DNA of 58,370 nt from Clostridiales bacterium (GCA_027318915.1 DAHVOH010000009.1:1-58370); one strand, 5' to 3'. Positions 1 to 11,245 are shown, counted from the stretch's first letter. Program-made: numbers and translations. The notes: generated from the letters alone by a model not told the origin.

Positions 1-362
1 ATTTCATCGCATCCGCAATCCATGAGGAAATCCAGCTGCTCCTCGCTTTCGACGGCGCACGGGCCCGCCATCAACGCCAGCCGCCGGCCGCCAATCACGG
101 CCCGGGCGCCCACCCGCACCTCGGTGTCGGCCGCGCGGAAGTCCCGACTGGCCAGCTTGTAGGGGTGCTTGACCGGCACCACTTCCTCCACCTGGGGGAG
201 CGCGGCCAGGGCAAAGGCCCGTTCGGTGTCATCGCCCACCACCCCGACGGTGATGCGCTCCTCCCCCCGGGAGACATGCGCTTCCAGGCCCTCTGCCTGA
301 ATTCGTCTCACCACTTCCGCCACTTCTTCCTCCCGGACGTCGCTGCGCAGAATCAGAATCAC
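1..362 (-). CDS. aroF: 3-deoxy-7-phosphoheptulonate (DAHP) synthase, N-terminal part
   Basis: First enzyme of the shikimate pathway, condensing phosphoenolpyruvate with erythrose 4-phosphate in the cytoplasm. About 120 codons are present and the 3' end lies beyond the window. The N-terminal ferredoxin-like regulatory domain is recognisable (SRGEERITVGVVGDD, residues about 35-49). It is followed by the start of the barrel with LMAGPCAVESEEQ. The GTG start overlaps the trpA stop as GTGA, and GGAGGGGG lies upstream, so it is the last visible gene of the trp operon. Oddity: the final 11 codons (after EEQL) no longer follow the family pattern, which expects a helix leading to RGGAFKPRTSPY. This may be a contig-edge error. 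The family call is firm for the first 105 residues. Confidence 0.8.
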   Translation of the reverse strand, partial: MILILRSDVREEEVAEVVRRIQAEGLEAHVSRGEERITVGVVGDDTERAFALAALPQVEEVVPVKHPYKLASRDFRAADTEVRVGARAVIGGRRLALMAGPCAVESEEQLDFLMDCGCDE

Positions 363-1171
363 CCGACTCCTACCCCCTCCGATTTGCGCCCGCCATCCAG
401 CGCGTCGCGAAACCGTCGCACAAAGCCTTCGGTGATGCCCACCGCGTCGGCCGGATCGTCGGCCTGGGCACGCACCAGCGCACTGCCCACGATGACCCCG
501 TCCACCAGCCGCCCCACCGTCCGCGCCTGCTCCGGCGTGGAGATGCCAAACCCGATGGCCACCGGGAGGCGCGTGGCCCGTTTCAGTCGGCCGGCAAAGG
601 CGGCCAGCCCGGGGTCCAGATCGGCGCGGGCGCCCGTCACGCCGGTCAGGGAGACGCCGTAGACGAAGCCCCGCGCCCGGTTGAGCCGCGCCAGATGCTC
701 GTCGGTGGACGTCGGCGCCGCCAGGGGAATGAGAGCCAACCCCTCGCCACGCGCGGCCCGATCCATCTCCCGACTTTCGGCCCAGGGCAGGTCGGGGATG
801 ATGAGGCCCGACGCCCCCGCGGCGCGGCTGGCGGCCAGGAAGCGGGCAGCCCCCCAGGCCAGCACCGGGTTCACATAGGTCAGCAGCACCACCGGGCCCG
901 GCTCTCGGCGGGCGGCCAGGGCGTCAAACAGTCCCTGGAGGCTGTATGGGCCGGCCAGTGCCGCCTCCGCCGCGCGCTGCAGCACCGGCCCATCGGCCAG
1001 CGGGTCCGAAAACGGCACGCCCACCTCAACCAGGTCGGCCCCGCCGCGAAACGCCGCGTCCACGACATCGGCCAGCATGTCCAGGCGGGGGAAGCCGCCG
1101 GTGACATACGGCATCAGCGCCGCCCGCCCCTCCTTGCCCGCCTGCCGAAAAGCCTCAGCGATGCGGTCCAT
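359..1171 (-). CDS. trpA: Tryptophan synthase alpha subunit
   Basis: Cleaves indole-3-glycerol phosphate to indole and glyceraldehyde 3-phosphate, passing indole to TrpB in the alpha2beta2 complex. The product is 270 residues, the usual length. PYVTGGFP near residue 22, the catalytic-Glu segment [17 protein letters not shown] and the phosphate-binding GFGISTPEQ are all visible. I chose the ATG at 1171 because GGAGGTGGCGC precedes it and [12 protein letters not shown] is the family N-terminus. A longer in-frame start exists upstream but would run far into trpB. Overlaps trpB by 17 bp and the DAHP synthase start by 4 bp, so translation is probably coupled. Confidence 0.97.
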   Translation of the reverse strand: MDRIAEAFRQAGKEGRAALMPYVTGGFPRLDMLADVVDAAFRGGADLVEVGVPFSDPLADGPVLQRAAEAALAGPYSLQGLFDALAARREPGPVVLLTYVNPVLAWGAARFLAASRAAGASGLIIPDLPWAESREMDRAARGEGLALIPLAAPTSTDEHLARLNRARGFVYGVSLTGVTGARADLDPGLAAFAGRLKRATRLPVAIGFGISTPEQARTVGRLVDGVIVGSALVRAQADDPADAVGITEGFVRRFRDALDGGRKSEGVGVG

Positions 1172-2375
1172 GCGCCACCTCCGGATCCGTGTTCTCCAAC
1201 CGCGCCACCGCATCCACATCCTTATCGCCGCGTCCCGACAGGTTGATCAACACCGGCTCGTCGCCCGGCAGCCGCCCCGCCTGCTCCAAGACCCAGGCCA
1301 CCGCGTGGGCGCTCTCGAGGGCGGGGATGATGCCCTCCAGCTCGGAGAGGCGATGAAAGGCCGCCAGCGCCTGCGCATCATCCACGCTCACGTACCGCGC
1401 CCGCCCCAGCACCTTATAGTAGGCGTGCTCCGGGCCCACGCCCGGGTAGTCCAATCCCGCCGACACCGAATGGGCGGGCAGCACCTGACCCTCATCCGTC
1501 TGCAGCAAATAACTGTAGGCACCGTGCAGAACGCCCGGCCGTCCCGCCGACAGCGTGGCCGCGTGCCGCCCCTGCAGTCCCTCGCCGGCCGCCTCGACCC
1601 CCACCAACGCCACCGGATCGCGTCGAAACGGATAGAAGATGCCCATGGCGTTGGAACCGCCGCCCACCGGCGCCACGATCGTGCCCGGCAGGCGCCCGGT
1701 GGCCGACAGCATCTGGCGCCGCGCCTCCTGGCCGATGACGGCCTGAAAGTCGCGCACCAGCGTTGGGTAGGGATGCGGTCCCACGACGGAGCCGATGATG
1801 TAGTACGTGTCGCGCACATTGGTCACCCAATCGCGGATGGCCTCGTTGGTGGCGTCCTTCAGCGTCGCCGTGCCGGCGTCCACCGCGTGCACCGTCGCCC
1901 CCAACAGCTCCATGCGGTAGACGTTGAGAGCCTGCCGCTCGACGTCCACCGCCCCCATATACACTTCCGCCCGCAGTCCCAAAAGCGCGCAGGCGGTGGC
2001 CGTCGCCACCCCGTGCTGACCCGCGCCGGTCTCGGCGATGACGCGCGTCTTGCCCATGCGGCGCGCCAGCAGCGCCTGCCCCAAGGTGTTGTTGATCTTG
2101 TGCGCGCCGGTGTGATTCAGATCTTCGCGCTTGAGGTACACCGGCGCTCCCACCTCGGCCGACAGGCGCGCGGCATGGGTGACGGGACTCGGGCGCCCGA
2201 CATAGTCCCGCAGCAAGGTTTGCAAGGACCGCCGGAACTCGGGATCCCGGCGCGCCGCTCGATAGGCGGCGCTCAACTCCGTCAACGCCGGCATCAGGGT
2301 CTCCGGCACATACTGCCCGCCAAACGGTCCAAATCGGCCCCTGGCATCCGGCACCCGCTTCCCCACCTCGTTCAT
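1155..2375 (-). CDS. trpB: Tryptophan synthase beta subunit
   Basis: PLP enzyme joining indole and serine to make tryptophan. 406 residues. It begins with the typical [20 protein letters not shown], carries the PLP lysine in HTGAHKINN, then [12 protein letters not shown], the glycine-rich phosphate loop GGGSNAMG and the C-terminal NLSGRGDKD. This is a standard TrpB1 rather than the longer TrpB2. The ATG is shared with the trpF stop as ATGA, a 4-bp overlap implying translational coupling. No unusual residues were seen. Confidence 0.98.
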   Translation of the reverse strand: MNEVGKRVPDARGRFGPFGGQYVPETLMPALTELSAAYRAARRDPEFRRSLQTLLRDYVGRPSPVTHAARLSAEVGAPVYLKREDLNHTGAHKINNTLGQALLARRMGKTRVIAETGAGQHGVATATACALLGLRAEVYMGAVDVERQALNVYRMELLGATVHAVDAGTATLKDATNEAIRDWVTNVRDTYYIIGSVVGPHPYPTLVRDFQAVIGQEARRQMLSATGRLPGTIVAPVGGGSNAMGIFYPFRRDPVALVGVEAAGEGLQGRHAATLSAGRPGVLHGAYSYLLQTDEGQVLPAHSVSAGLDYPGVGPEHAYYKVLGRARYVSVDDAQALAAFHRLSELEGIIPALESAHAVAWVLEQAGRLPGDEPVLINLSGRGDKDVDAVARLENTDPEVAHGPHR

Positions 2376-2944
2376 CCCATCGCCTCCCGCGCCCGGCGGA
2401 CAAATTCGCGCACCCGTTCCCGGTCCTTGCGGCCTTCAATTTCAACACCGCTCGACACATCCACCCCATCCGGGGCCAGCGCCCGCACCGCCTCGGCCAC
2501 GTTCTCCGGCGTGAGCCCCCCGGCCAGCCAGAACCGCGTCGCCGGGCGCTCCACGCGCCACCAATCCAATCGCTCGCCGGTGCCCGGCCGCGAGGTTTCC
2601 AGCAACCACACATCCGCCACCGGCGGTTGGCCCGGACCGGACGGACAAATCGCAAGCCAGCCCTGGCTGCGCGCCCATTTTACCCAGTCGGGCCGGGGCG
2701 CGTCGTAAACTTGGATGCCCGCCCACGGCACCTCCCCGAGCCGCTCCCAGACCTCCGGCGCTGCGTCCCGGAGCACGGCCACCAACCGCCGCGGATACCG
2801 CTCCGCCCACCGCCGGGCCGTCTCCCAGGGCACCTGCCGCCGCGCCGGGCCCAGGACCACGCCGCCGTAGTCCGCGCCGGCCGTCAGCGCCGCTTCGACG
2901 GCCGCCTCCTCGGTGAGGCCGCAGATTTTTACGCGCCCACCCAT
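2372..2944 (-). CDS. trpF: Phosphoribosylanthranilate isomerase
   Basis: Isomerises N-(5-phosphoribosyl)anthranilate to the deoxyribulose phosphate derivative, the step before TrpC. 190 residues, slightly short for the family (about 200-220). The catalytic Cys lies in [10 protein letters not shown] near the N-terminus, the [12 protein letters not shown] segment follows, and the phosphate-binding loop and DVSSGVE are near the C-terminus. The ATG at 2944 gives [10 protein letters not shown]; the open frame continues upstream only as trpC shadow. It overlaps trpC by 16 bp and trpB by 4 bp. Confidence 0.95.
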   Translation of the reverse strand: MGGRVKICGLTEEAAVEAALTAGADYGGVVLGPARRQVPWETARRWAERYPRRLVAVLRDAAPEVWERLGEVPWAGIQVYDAPRPDWVKWARSQGWLAICPSGPGQPPVADVWLLETSRPGTGERLDWWRVERPATRFWLAGGLTPENVAEAVRALAPDGVDVSSGVEIEGRKDRERVREFVRRAREAMG

Positions 2945-3717
2945 GCCCGCACCGCCTCCACCAGCCCCACGCCCTCCGTCATCACGGCCTCGCCCACCAA
3001 GGCGGCGCGATACCCGTGGCGCTCCAACTCCACCACCTGGGACAGATCCCGAATGCCACTCTCCGCCACCGCCAACACGCCCGGGGGCAGCGCCGCCGCC
3101 AACGCCAGGGACCGGCGCCAATCGGTGGCGAACGTGTCGAGATCGCGGTTGTTGACGCCCACCAAGCGTGCCCCCGCCTCCAGGGCCATGTCCAGCTCGG
3201 ACCGGCTGTGCACCTCCACCAGCACGTCGACGCCCCAGCGGTCGGCTTCCGCCAAGAGATCCCCGAGCGCCGGGCGAGTCAGGATGCGCACGATGGCCAA
3301 CACCGCGTCGGCCCCCGCCCGGGCCGATTCCCGCACCTGAGCCGGATCCAGGATAAAGTCCTTGCGCAGCAGCGGCAGCGCTGTGGCCGCCCGAGCGGCC
3401 CGCAAATCGTCCAGACGGCCGTCAAAGAAGTGCGGCTCCGTCAAGACCGACACGGCGGCGGCCCCCGCCTCCTCATACCGGCGCGCCAGCTGGCCGGCGT
3501 CGTAGGCTCCGGGAGCCAGAACCCCCCGGGACGGAGACCGTCGTTTGGCCTCGGCGATCAGTCCGAACCGGCGCCGGCGAAGCGCCGCCTCCAATGCGCG
3601 GGCCGGCGCTCTGACCGCCGGCGCCCCCCGGCCCGCCTCCGCCACCCGGGCTGCCTCCGCCCGCACCTGCGCCCGCTCCGTCAGCGCGGTCAGGAAATGG
3701 TCCGGCGAGACGCTCAT
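2929..3717 (-). CDS. trpC: Indole-3-glycerol-phosphate synthase
   Basis: Decarboxylating ring closure that makes indole-3-glycerol phosphate. 262 residues forming one (beta/alpha)8 barrel. Family motifs are in order: LIAEAKRRSPSRG (catalytic Lys), SVLTEPHFFDG, LLRKDFILDPAQV (catalytic Lys), LVEVHSRSEL, VGVNNRDLDTF and AVAESGI. It is monofunctional and separate from TrpF. The ATG at 3717 is shared with the trpD stop as ATGA. A long open frame upstream in this phase is only the shadow of trpD. Confidence 0.97.
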   Translation of the reverse strand: MSVSPDHFLTALTERAQVRAEAARVAEAGRGAPAVRAPARALEAALRRRRFGLIAEAKRRSPSRGVLAPGAYDAGQLARRYEEAGAAAVSVLTEPHFFDGRLDDLRAARAATALPLLRKDFILDPAQVRESARAGADAVLAIVRILTRPALGDLLAEADRWGVDVLVEVHSRSELDMALEAGARLVGVNNRDLDTFATDWRRSLALAAALPPGVLAVAESGIRDLSQVVELERHGYRAALVGEAVMTEGVGLVEAVRAWVGA

Positions 3718-4727
3718 GCCGGCACCTCGTCCGGCCAAGCCCGGAGGCGCTCCAGGAGCCGCCGCGCCCGTCCGTCGCGCATGGCTTCCTGCGCCCGGCG
3801 GACCCCTTGCGCCACGGTGTCCACCTGATCCGCGGCATACAGCGCCAGCCCCGCATTCAACGCCACGATATCGGCGTCGGGCCCGTCCGCCCCCGCCAGG
3901 AGCATCTCGCCCCGGCGGGCATTCTCGGCCGGATCCCCACCGCGCACCGCCGCCAGCGGGCTCCGACCCAGCCCGCACAGCTCGGGCGTGATGCGAAACA
4001 CGTCCACCTGCCGTCCGCGCACCTCGGCCACCAGGGTGGTGCCGGACAGCGTCGCTTCGTCCAGACCCTCGCCGTGAATCACCAAGCTGTGCAACGTCCC
4101 AAGTTCCGCCAACACACGAGCGACCGGCTCCACCCAATCGGCTTGGAACACGCCCAGCAGTTGATACTCGGCCCCGGCCGGATTGGTGAGCGGTCCCAGC
4201 AGATTGAACACCGTGCGCACCCCGAGCTCGCGCCGGCTCGGCATGGCATGCCGCATCGAGGCGTGCAGCATCGGCGCGAACAAAAAGCCGAACCCCACCC
4301 GATCCACTTGGTCGCCGGCCTCGTCCGCACTGGCCGGAATCTTCACGCCGAGCGCCTCCAGAACGTCGGCGCTCCCGCTTCGGGATGAGACCGACCGGTT
4401 GCCGTGCTTGGCCACCGGCACGCCGCAGGCGGCCGCCACCAGCCCGGCCAGGGTCGAGATGTTGAGGCTCGAGCTGCCGTCGCCGCCGGTCCCGCACGTG
4501 TCCAGCACCGGGCGCCTGCGCACCGGCACCACCGCCGCGCGCGCGCGCATGGCCTCCGCGAAGCCGACCAGCTCATCCACCGCCTCTCCCCGCACCGCCA
4601 GCGCCATCAGGAGGCCCCCAATCTGGCTGGGGGTGGCCTCGCCGTCCATGATGAGGCCCATCGCCGCGCGGGCCTCCGCCCGACTCAACACCTCCCGCCG
4701 GGCCAGCTTTTCAAACAGCTCGCGCAT
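3714..4727 (-). CDS. trpD: Anthranilate phosphoribosyltransferase
   Basis: Transfers the phosphoribosyl group from PRPP to anthranilate. 337 residues, a typical length. The PRPP-binding glycine loop DTCGTGGDGSSSLNIST is near residue 77, followed by KHGNRSVSSRSGSADVLEALG and FAPMLHASMRHAMPSRRELGVRT is clearly of this family (given in part: HASMRHAMPSRRELGVRT). LLGPLTNPAG and HGEGLDEATL follow. It starts with ATG at 4727 and overlaps trpG by 17 bp, so it is inside the same polycistron. Confidence 0.97.
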   Translation of the reverse strand: MRELFEKLARREVLSRAEARAAMGLIMDGEATPSQIGGLLMALAVRGEAVDELVGFAEAMRARAAVVPVRRRPVLDTCGTGGDGSSSLNISTLAGLVAAACGVPVAKHGNRSVSSRSGSADVLEALGVKIPASADEAGDQVDRVGFGFLFAPMLHASMRHAMPSRRELGVRTVFNLLGPLTNPAGAEYQLLGVFQADWVEPVARVLAELGTLHSLVIHGEGLDEATLSGTTLVAEVRGRQVDVFRITPELCGLGRSPLAAVRGGDPAENARRGEMLLAGADGPDADIVALNAGLALYAADQVDTVAQGVRRAQEAMRDGRARRLLERLRAWPDEVPA

Positions 4728-5313
4728 TGTGTCGCTCCCCCTTCGCTCCCACGGCCAGAAAATTCTCCATCACCCGGCGCCCGTCCGGGGTCAGAATGCT
4801 TTCGGGATGAAACTGAATGCCGAACAACGGGCGCTCACGGTGCTGCACCGCCATCACCGTCCCGTCCTCGGCCGTCGCGGTCACCTCCAGCGGTGTCCCC
4901 TCGCAGCGGCTTACGGCCAGGGAGTGGTAGCGCCCGCCCCAAAACGGCGAGGGCAGACCGTGCAGAATCCCCTGCCCCTGGTGGTGCACGGCGTCGGCCT
5001 TTCCGTGCATCAGGCGGACCGCCGGGCCCACCTCCGCGCCGAAGGCCAGGGCGATGGTCTGATGGCCGAGGCATACGCCCAGGATGGGCACGTCCGCCGG
5101 GGCGCGCCGCACCAACTCCAGCGAGATGCCGGCCTGTTCCGGACGACCGGGACCGGGGGAAATCACGATCCGATCGGGCCCGGACGCGAGCGCCGCGTCC
5201 ACCGACTCCGCATCGTTGCGCACGACCCGGCACGGGGACCCGAGGCTCTCCAAGAGTTGGACCAGGTTGTACGTAAAGGAATCATAGTTGTCAATCACCA
5301 GCGTCACCGCCAT
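4711..5313 (-). CDS. trpG: Anthranilate synthase component II (glutamine amidotransferase)
   Basis: Class I amidotransferase supplying ammonia from glutamine to TrpE. 200 residues. It begins LVIDNYDSFTYNLVQ; the oxyanion motif ISPGPGRPEQAG, the nucleophile Cys in LGVCLGHQ and the catalytic His/Glu in GIQFHPESILT are all present. In Bacillus subtilis this subunit (PabA) is shared with folate synthesis and lies elsewhere. Here it sits between trpE and trpD, so a tryptophan role is most likely, though sharing with a PabB cannot be excluded. Overlaps trpE by 10 bp. Confidence 0.96.
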   Translation of the reverse strand: MAVTLVIDNYDSFTYNLVQLLESLGSPCRVVRNDAESVDAALASGPDRIVISPGPGRPEQAGISLELVRRAPADVPILGVCLGHQTIALAFGAEVGPAVRLMHGKADAVHHQGQGILHGLPSPFWGGRYHSLAVSRCEGTPLEVTATAEDGTVMAVQHRERPLFGIQFHPESILTPDGRRVMENFLAVGAKGERHNARAV

Positions 5314-6737
5314 TGCTCCTCTCCCTCCAGCACGGTGATGAGAGCCCGGGCCTTGTTCAACGATTCCTGATACTCGGCTTCCGGGACGGAGTCGGCCACG
5401 ATGCCGCCGCCCGCCTGGACGGTGGCCCGGCCGTCGTGCACTTCCAAGGTGCGAATGGTGATGCAGGCGTCGAGGGCTCCCTCATGCGACAGATAGCCCA
5501 CCACGCCGCCGTAGGCGCCGCGACTCTCCGGCTCCAGTTCGTCGATCAGTTCCATGGCCCGAATCTTGGGGGCGCCGGTCAGGGTGCCGGCCGGAAAGCA
5601 GGACCGGAGCGCATCCAGCGCGTCCAGGCCCGGCTTCAGCCGCGCCGTCACGTCGGAGACCATGTGCATGACGTGGCTGAACGACTCGCGCTCCATGAGC
5701 CGCGTGACCCGGACGCTTCCGGCCGTGGCCACCCGGCCCAGGTCATTGCGGCCCAGGTCGACCAGCATGACGTGCTCCGCCCGCTCTTTCCCGTCGCGCA
5801 CCAAGTCCTCCCACAGGGCCGCGTCCTGCTCCGGCGTCGCGCCCCGCGGCCGGGTGCCCGCGATGGGTCGGGTCGCCACTTCGCCGTCCTGCACACGGAC
5901 CAGCAGCTCCGGCGAGGAGCCCACGAGCGTCCGCTCCCCCGTCTCGAGATAAAACAAGTAGGGCGAGGGATTCAGACGCCGCAAGCGGCGGTACAGCCCG
6001 AAGGCGTCTCCGTCCACCGGCGCCGAAAGCTTCTGGGAGAGCACCACCTGAAAGATGTCGCCCGCCGTGATGTGCCGCCGCGCCGACAGGACCATGGTCC
6101 GGTATCGCTCGGCCGTCAGGTTGCTGGTGACCGGTCCGATTCGCCGCACCGCCGAGGTGACCGGCTGGTGGGAGCGGGACAGCGCCGCCTCCACCGCCTG
6201 CAGGCGTGCCTCCAGGCGTCCCCGTCCCTCCTCCGGACGTGCCTGCGCCACCACGCTGAGCGTCTGCTGGCGATGGTCGAACGCCACGACCGTGTGCGGC
6301 CACACCCAGTGCCACCCGGGTGAGCAGGGCGGGTGCCGCCGGGGCAGGCGCTCGATGCTGCGGACCCAGTCGTATGCCAAGTACCCGACCGCCCCGCCGG
6401 TGTAGGGAAGGTGAACGTCGGCGGGCACCTCGGCCCGATAGAGCCGCCAGCCCTCGCGGAGGAGCGGCGTCGGGTCGGCCGCCTCCAGGCGGCCCCGTTC
6501 CCCGTCCAGCACCGCCCGGCCCCCCTGATCCAGGAGACGCGCCAGCTGGCCTATCGCGATGAAGGAGTACCGGGCCACCTTCTCATCGCCTTCGACACTC
6601 TCCAGCAGCGTGTGCGCGCCCATCGCCCTCAGCTTCAGGAAAGCCGTGATCGGCGTGTCCTGATCCACGGGAAACACCCGCGCCGCCGCCCGGTACGGTC
6701 GCTCGGTCCCCACATCCACGCCCAACCTTTTGCTCAC
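5304..6737 (-). CDS. trpE: Anthranilate synthase component I
   Basis: Converts chorismate plus TrpG-derived ammonia to anthranilate; committed step of the pathway. 477 residues. The feedback-site LLES motif is present (HTLLESVEG). The chorismate-binding core shows PELLVRVQDG, RPIAGTRPRG, DLGRNDLGRV and GTLTGAPKIRAMELI. I start it at the GTG at 6737 (VSKRLGVDVG), which has GAAGGGG eight bases upstream. The ATG at 6761 would lie inside the U-run of the T-box terminator and has no ribosome site, so it is unlikely. First gene of the operon, regulated by the leader at 6762-7030. Confidence 0.96.
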   Translation of the reverse strand: MSKRLGVDVGTERPYRAAARVFPVDQDTPITAFLKLRAMGAHTLLESVEGDEKVARYSFIAIGQLARLLDQGGRAVLDGERGRLEAADPTPLLREGWRLYRAEVPADVHLPYTGGAVGYLAYDWVRSIERLPRRHPPCSPGWHWVWPHTVVAFDHRQQTLSVVAQARPEEGRGRLEARLQAVEAALSRSHQPVTSAVRRIGPVTSNLTAERYRTMVLSARRHITAGDIFQVVLSQKLSAPVDGDAFGLYRRLRRLNPSPYLFYLETGERTLVGSSPELLVRVQDGEVATRPIAGTRPRGATPEQDAALWEDLVRDGKERAEHVMLVDLGRNDLGRVATAGSVRVTRLMERESFSHVMHMVSDVTARLKPGLDALDALRSCFPAGTLTGAPKIRAMELIDELEPESRGAYGGVVGYLSHEGALDACITIRTLEVHDGRATVQAGGGIVADSVPEAEYQESLNKARALITVLEGEEQWR

Positions 6738-6761
6738 GCGGTCGACCCCTTCGCAAAACAT

Positions 6762-6790
6762 AAAAACCCCCGCCCATGGGACGAAGGTTT
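6762..6790 (-). terminator. T-box-controlled intrinsic terminator of the trp operon
   Basis: In the RNA a 12-bp stem (left arm AAACCUUCGUCC, right arm GGGCGGGGGUUU, three-base loop, four G-U pairs) runs from 6790 to 6764 and continues into five U residues. The 5' part of the stem is the segment that would otherwise form the antiterminator with the T-box at 6806-6794. Confidence 0.85.
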
Positions 6791-7030
6791 CTTCGTGGTG
6801 CCACCCAAATTTGGCCTCACGGCCACTCAGCGCGATACGGCTTCCGCTTATATCGCCTTCCCGGATAACGGAGGAAGAGGCCGGTCTGCCCTACTGGTCA
6901 ACGACGTTCGGACGACAGCTCGCGGATCCATTCCCCGGGTATCCGTCGCCGGTCTTCCACCCTCACCGGCTCGCTCTACACGGCTTTCCCGGCTACTCGT
7001 TCCGGTCATCGCCAGGACCCTGTGAAATTT
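6762..7030 (-). promoter_or_regulatory. T-box leader, tRNA-Trp specific
   Basis: Untranslated leader of trpE that should read the charging state of tRNA-Trp. The T-box core GGGTGGCACCACG lies at 6806-6794, closely matching the family consensus AGGGTGGNACCGCG. The specifier loop reads GAATGGATCCGCGAG (6933-6919), with TGG as specifier codon at 6930-6928. Upstream, an AGTA element and a distal stem of type AGAGCGAGCCGG...GACCGGC fit stem I. Uncharged tRNA-Trp should pair with the TGGC bulge and prevent the terminator at 6762-6790. Boundaries are approximate; the 5' end is set by the promoter at 7037-7066. Confidence 0.93.
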
Positions 7031-7036
7031 GATCCG

Positions 7037-7066
7037 AGTGTACGCGCTGGGCGGGGATTTCGTCAA
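7037..7066 (-). promoter_or_regulatory. Sigma-A-type promoter of the trp operon
   Basis: TTGACG (7066-7061) and TACACT (7042-7037) are separated by 18 bases, five and four matches to the vegetative consensus. Transcription would start near 7030, just before the T-box stem I. The -35 element overlaps the phhB stop codon, so some read-through from recG-phhB into the leader is possible. Confidence 0.75.
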
Positions 7067-7395
7067 CCCGGCCGCCGCGGCGGCGTCTCCTCGTCCGCGG
7101 CCTCGGCGCGGAGGCTCCGCGCCGCATGACCAATCGCTCGCGCCAACGCCAGGTCGCGGTCGGTCACGCCGCCGGCGTCGTGGGTGCTCAGTCCCACGCG
7201 CACGCGGTTGTAGCGGATGTCCAGGTCGGGGTGGTGGGAAGCCGCCTCGGCCAAGGCCCCCACCTCGTTGACAAACTGCAGGCTGGCCGCAAACGTCGGC
7301 CAGACAAACCAGGCCTCCAACCGGGCCTCGTTGCCCGTCCACCCCGGCAGGTCGCCGAGACCCCCCGCGATTTCTTCCTTCGTCAATCGACGCAT
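7063..7395 (-). CDS. phhB: Pterin-4a-carbinolamine dehydratase
   Basis: Dehydrates 4a-hydroxytetrahydrobiopterin, usually in support of aromatic amino acid hydroxylases or pterin recycling. 110 residues, the full family length. The signature helix and strand are intact: EAASHHPDLDIRYNRV and STHDAGGVTDRDLALA, including the paired catalytic histidines. The ATG at 7395 has GGGAGGCTAGC in front. It follows recG by 42 bp on the same strand and ends at the trp promoter. No hydroxylase is visible nearby, so the substrate in this organism is unknown. Confidence 0.93.
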   Translation of the reverse strand: MRRLTKEEIAGGLGDLPGWTGNEARLEAWFVWPTFAASLQFVNEVGALAEAASHHPDLDIRYNRVRVGLSTHDAGGVTDRDLALARAIGHAARSLRAEAADEETPPRRPG

Positions 7396-7437
7396 GCTAG
7401 CCTCCCGTCTCCGCGCCGCGCTCAGCCCGGTCCGCCG

Positions 7438-9476
<2,039 letters not shown>

Positions 9477-9501
<25 letters not shown>

Positions 9502-10886
9502 ACCGGCAGATTCGCCACCCGCACGGCCTCGGCCTGGCAGACCGTCTCCCACCGCGCCGCCTCCTCCTCCGGAACCTGATCGTCGAGATACAGGTGGGCC
9601 ATGTCGCATGACGCCACCTGAGCGCCCGTCGCCCCGAGGGCGCGATCCAAATCGACCGGTGGTCCGCCCTGCACCCGATAGCCGTCCGGGCGCCGCTCCA
9701 CCTGCACCTCAACGGCGGCGGCGGCCCGCTCCAGTGCCGAACCCGCCGCGTTCGCCTCCATCCCGGGCCACCAGTAGGACGCGGCGATGAGCAGGGCGCC
9801 GAGGCCCGCCACCGCCCATCCCTCCGTGAGGGGTCCCGTGGGATTCAGCCACACGGCGCCCGGACGATCCAGCGCCGGGTCCGGCAGGGCCGGTGTTAGG
9901 CCCGCCGCCCGCAGCAGGCTGTGCCAGCGGACGTCGGCCACCGCCCAGGGTCCCCCCTCGGGCGGATGGCTCTCCGCCACCTGCCGGCGCATATCCAAGA
10001 CGGTCATCTCGGTCAGCGCCGCCCATTCCTCCAGACGTGCCATGAGCCGAGACGGCGTGTCGGTGTGCACATGCACCTTGGCACGCCCGCCGGGACCCGC
10101 CGCCACCACAATCGAGTCGCCCAGGCGGGCCAGGTCCGCGTACCAAGTGTCCAAGGGCGGGGCGCCGGCCAGCGGTTCCAACAGCGCCTCCACATCGTAC
10201 GGATAGCGCAGCGCGGCCGGTTCGCGCGCGCCGGTGCGGGCCGGCTCCACGGCGTCGCGCGCGGGCCGCCGCGGCCGCGCCGTCCCGGTCGGCGCCAGAC
10301 CTGCCTGCAGGCCCTCCAGCAGGACGGTCCAGCCTTGCGCGCCCGCATCCACCACGCCGGCCGCGGCCAGCACCGGCAGCTGCGCCGGGGTGTCCAACAC
10401 CGCTTGGCGAGCGGCTTGTACGGCCGTCTCAAAAAAGTGCCCCGCGTCCGCCAGGTCGCCCGAGACGGCGTCGGCCACCCGCCGCATCACGGTGAGAATG
10501 GTGCCCTCCACCGGCTCGTGCACCTGACGGGTGGCCACCTCGGCCCCCAGCCGAAAGGCGGCCGCCAGGCGGGCGGCCTCCCATGTCTCCGCGTCCGGCG
10601 CCGCGTCCAGAAATCCGCGCATCCACTGCGAGAGGATGACCCCGGAATTGCCCCGCGCCCCCCACACGGCCCCTGCGGCCAGCGCTTCGGCCAGCTGCGC
10701 CAGGGTGCCGCCGACCACCGCGTCCTGGGCGCGGACGGCCGCCTGCAGCGTGCCCAGCATATTGTGGCCGGTGTCCCGATCCGCCACCGGAAACACGTTC
10801 AGGCGATTCACGTGGGCGCATTCCTGCGAGAGCCGCTCCACGGCGGCGGCCCACATCCTCCGCCAGGCTCCGGCGTCCAGTCTCAC
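9477..10886 (-). CDS. fakA: DAK2-domain protein of the FakA/YloV family (fatty acid kinase catalytic subunit-like)
   Basis: In Firmicutes this family phosphorylates fatty acids carried by a FakB (DegV) partner. 469 residues, shorter than the usual 550 or so. The DAK2 nucleotide-binding segment is recognisable: NRLNVFPVADRDTGHNM at residues 27-43 and GARGNSGVILSQWMRG. The middle domain carries HVHTDTPSRL. The normally invariant DGDTG loop reads D-R-DTG here. GTG start at 10886 overlaps the asp23 stop as GTGA; an upstream extension would be asp23 shadow. The asp23-fakA-recG order is the standard Firmicutes arrangement. The kinase role is inferred from family. Confidence 0.88.
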
Positions 10887-11245
10887 GATGCCGGCACCTG
10901 CTGGGAGGGATGCGACTTGCGGGTCTTGCTGCCGGCCCCGCGCACGTGCACCGTCACGCGCCGCGGGCTCATGCCCAGCCATCGGGCCAGCATCTCGCCC
11001 ACCGCCTGTTCCGCCCGCTGGGCCACCTCCGCCTGACGGGCATCCCAGCCCGTGGCCAACTCCACGTGACAGTCGACCACCAACCCGTCTTGGCTCCGCA
11101 CGACAATGCCGTGCGGACGCACCAGCGGACTGCCCCGACGCGCCGACGGTGCGATGCCGGCGCAGTTGTCCAGGGCCAGCCGGGCCAGGGCTGCCGCCAC
11201 CTCTTCATGAATGCGGAGCTCACCGCCGTCACGCTGCCAAATCAT
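10883..11245 (-). CDS. yloU: Asp23/Gls24 family envelope stress response protein
   Basis: 120 residues, matching the YloU/Asp23 family, which always precedes the DAK2 gene in Firmicutes. Visible features: IHEEVAAALARLALDNCAGI at the N-terminus, the central beta-rich part GLVVDCHVELATGWDA, and the amphipathic helix AVGEMLARWLGM with PRRVTVHVRGAG. The C-terminal tail is basic. The ATG at 11245 has GGAGGGG four bases upstream. It is the first gene of the operon driven from 11336-11365. Molecular role is unclear in the family; membrane-associated stress scaffolding is proposed for Asp23. Confidence 0.88.
   Translation of the reverse strand: MIWQRDGGELRIHEEVAAALARLALDNCAGIAPSARRGSPLVRPHGIVVRSQDGLVVDCHVELATGWDARQAEVAQRAEQAVGEMLARWLGMSPRRVTVHVRGAGSKTRKSHPSQQVPAS

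Noticed and set aside
6759..6761. ATG as the trpE start
   Set aside because: It lies in the U-run of the T-box terminator and has no ribosome site; GTG 6737 is better placed.
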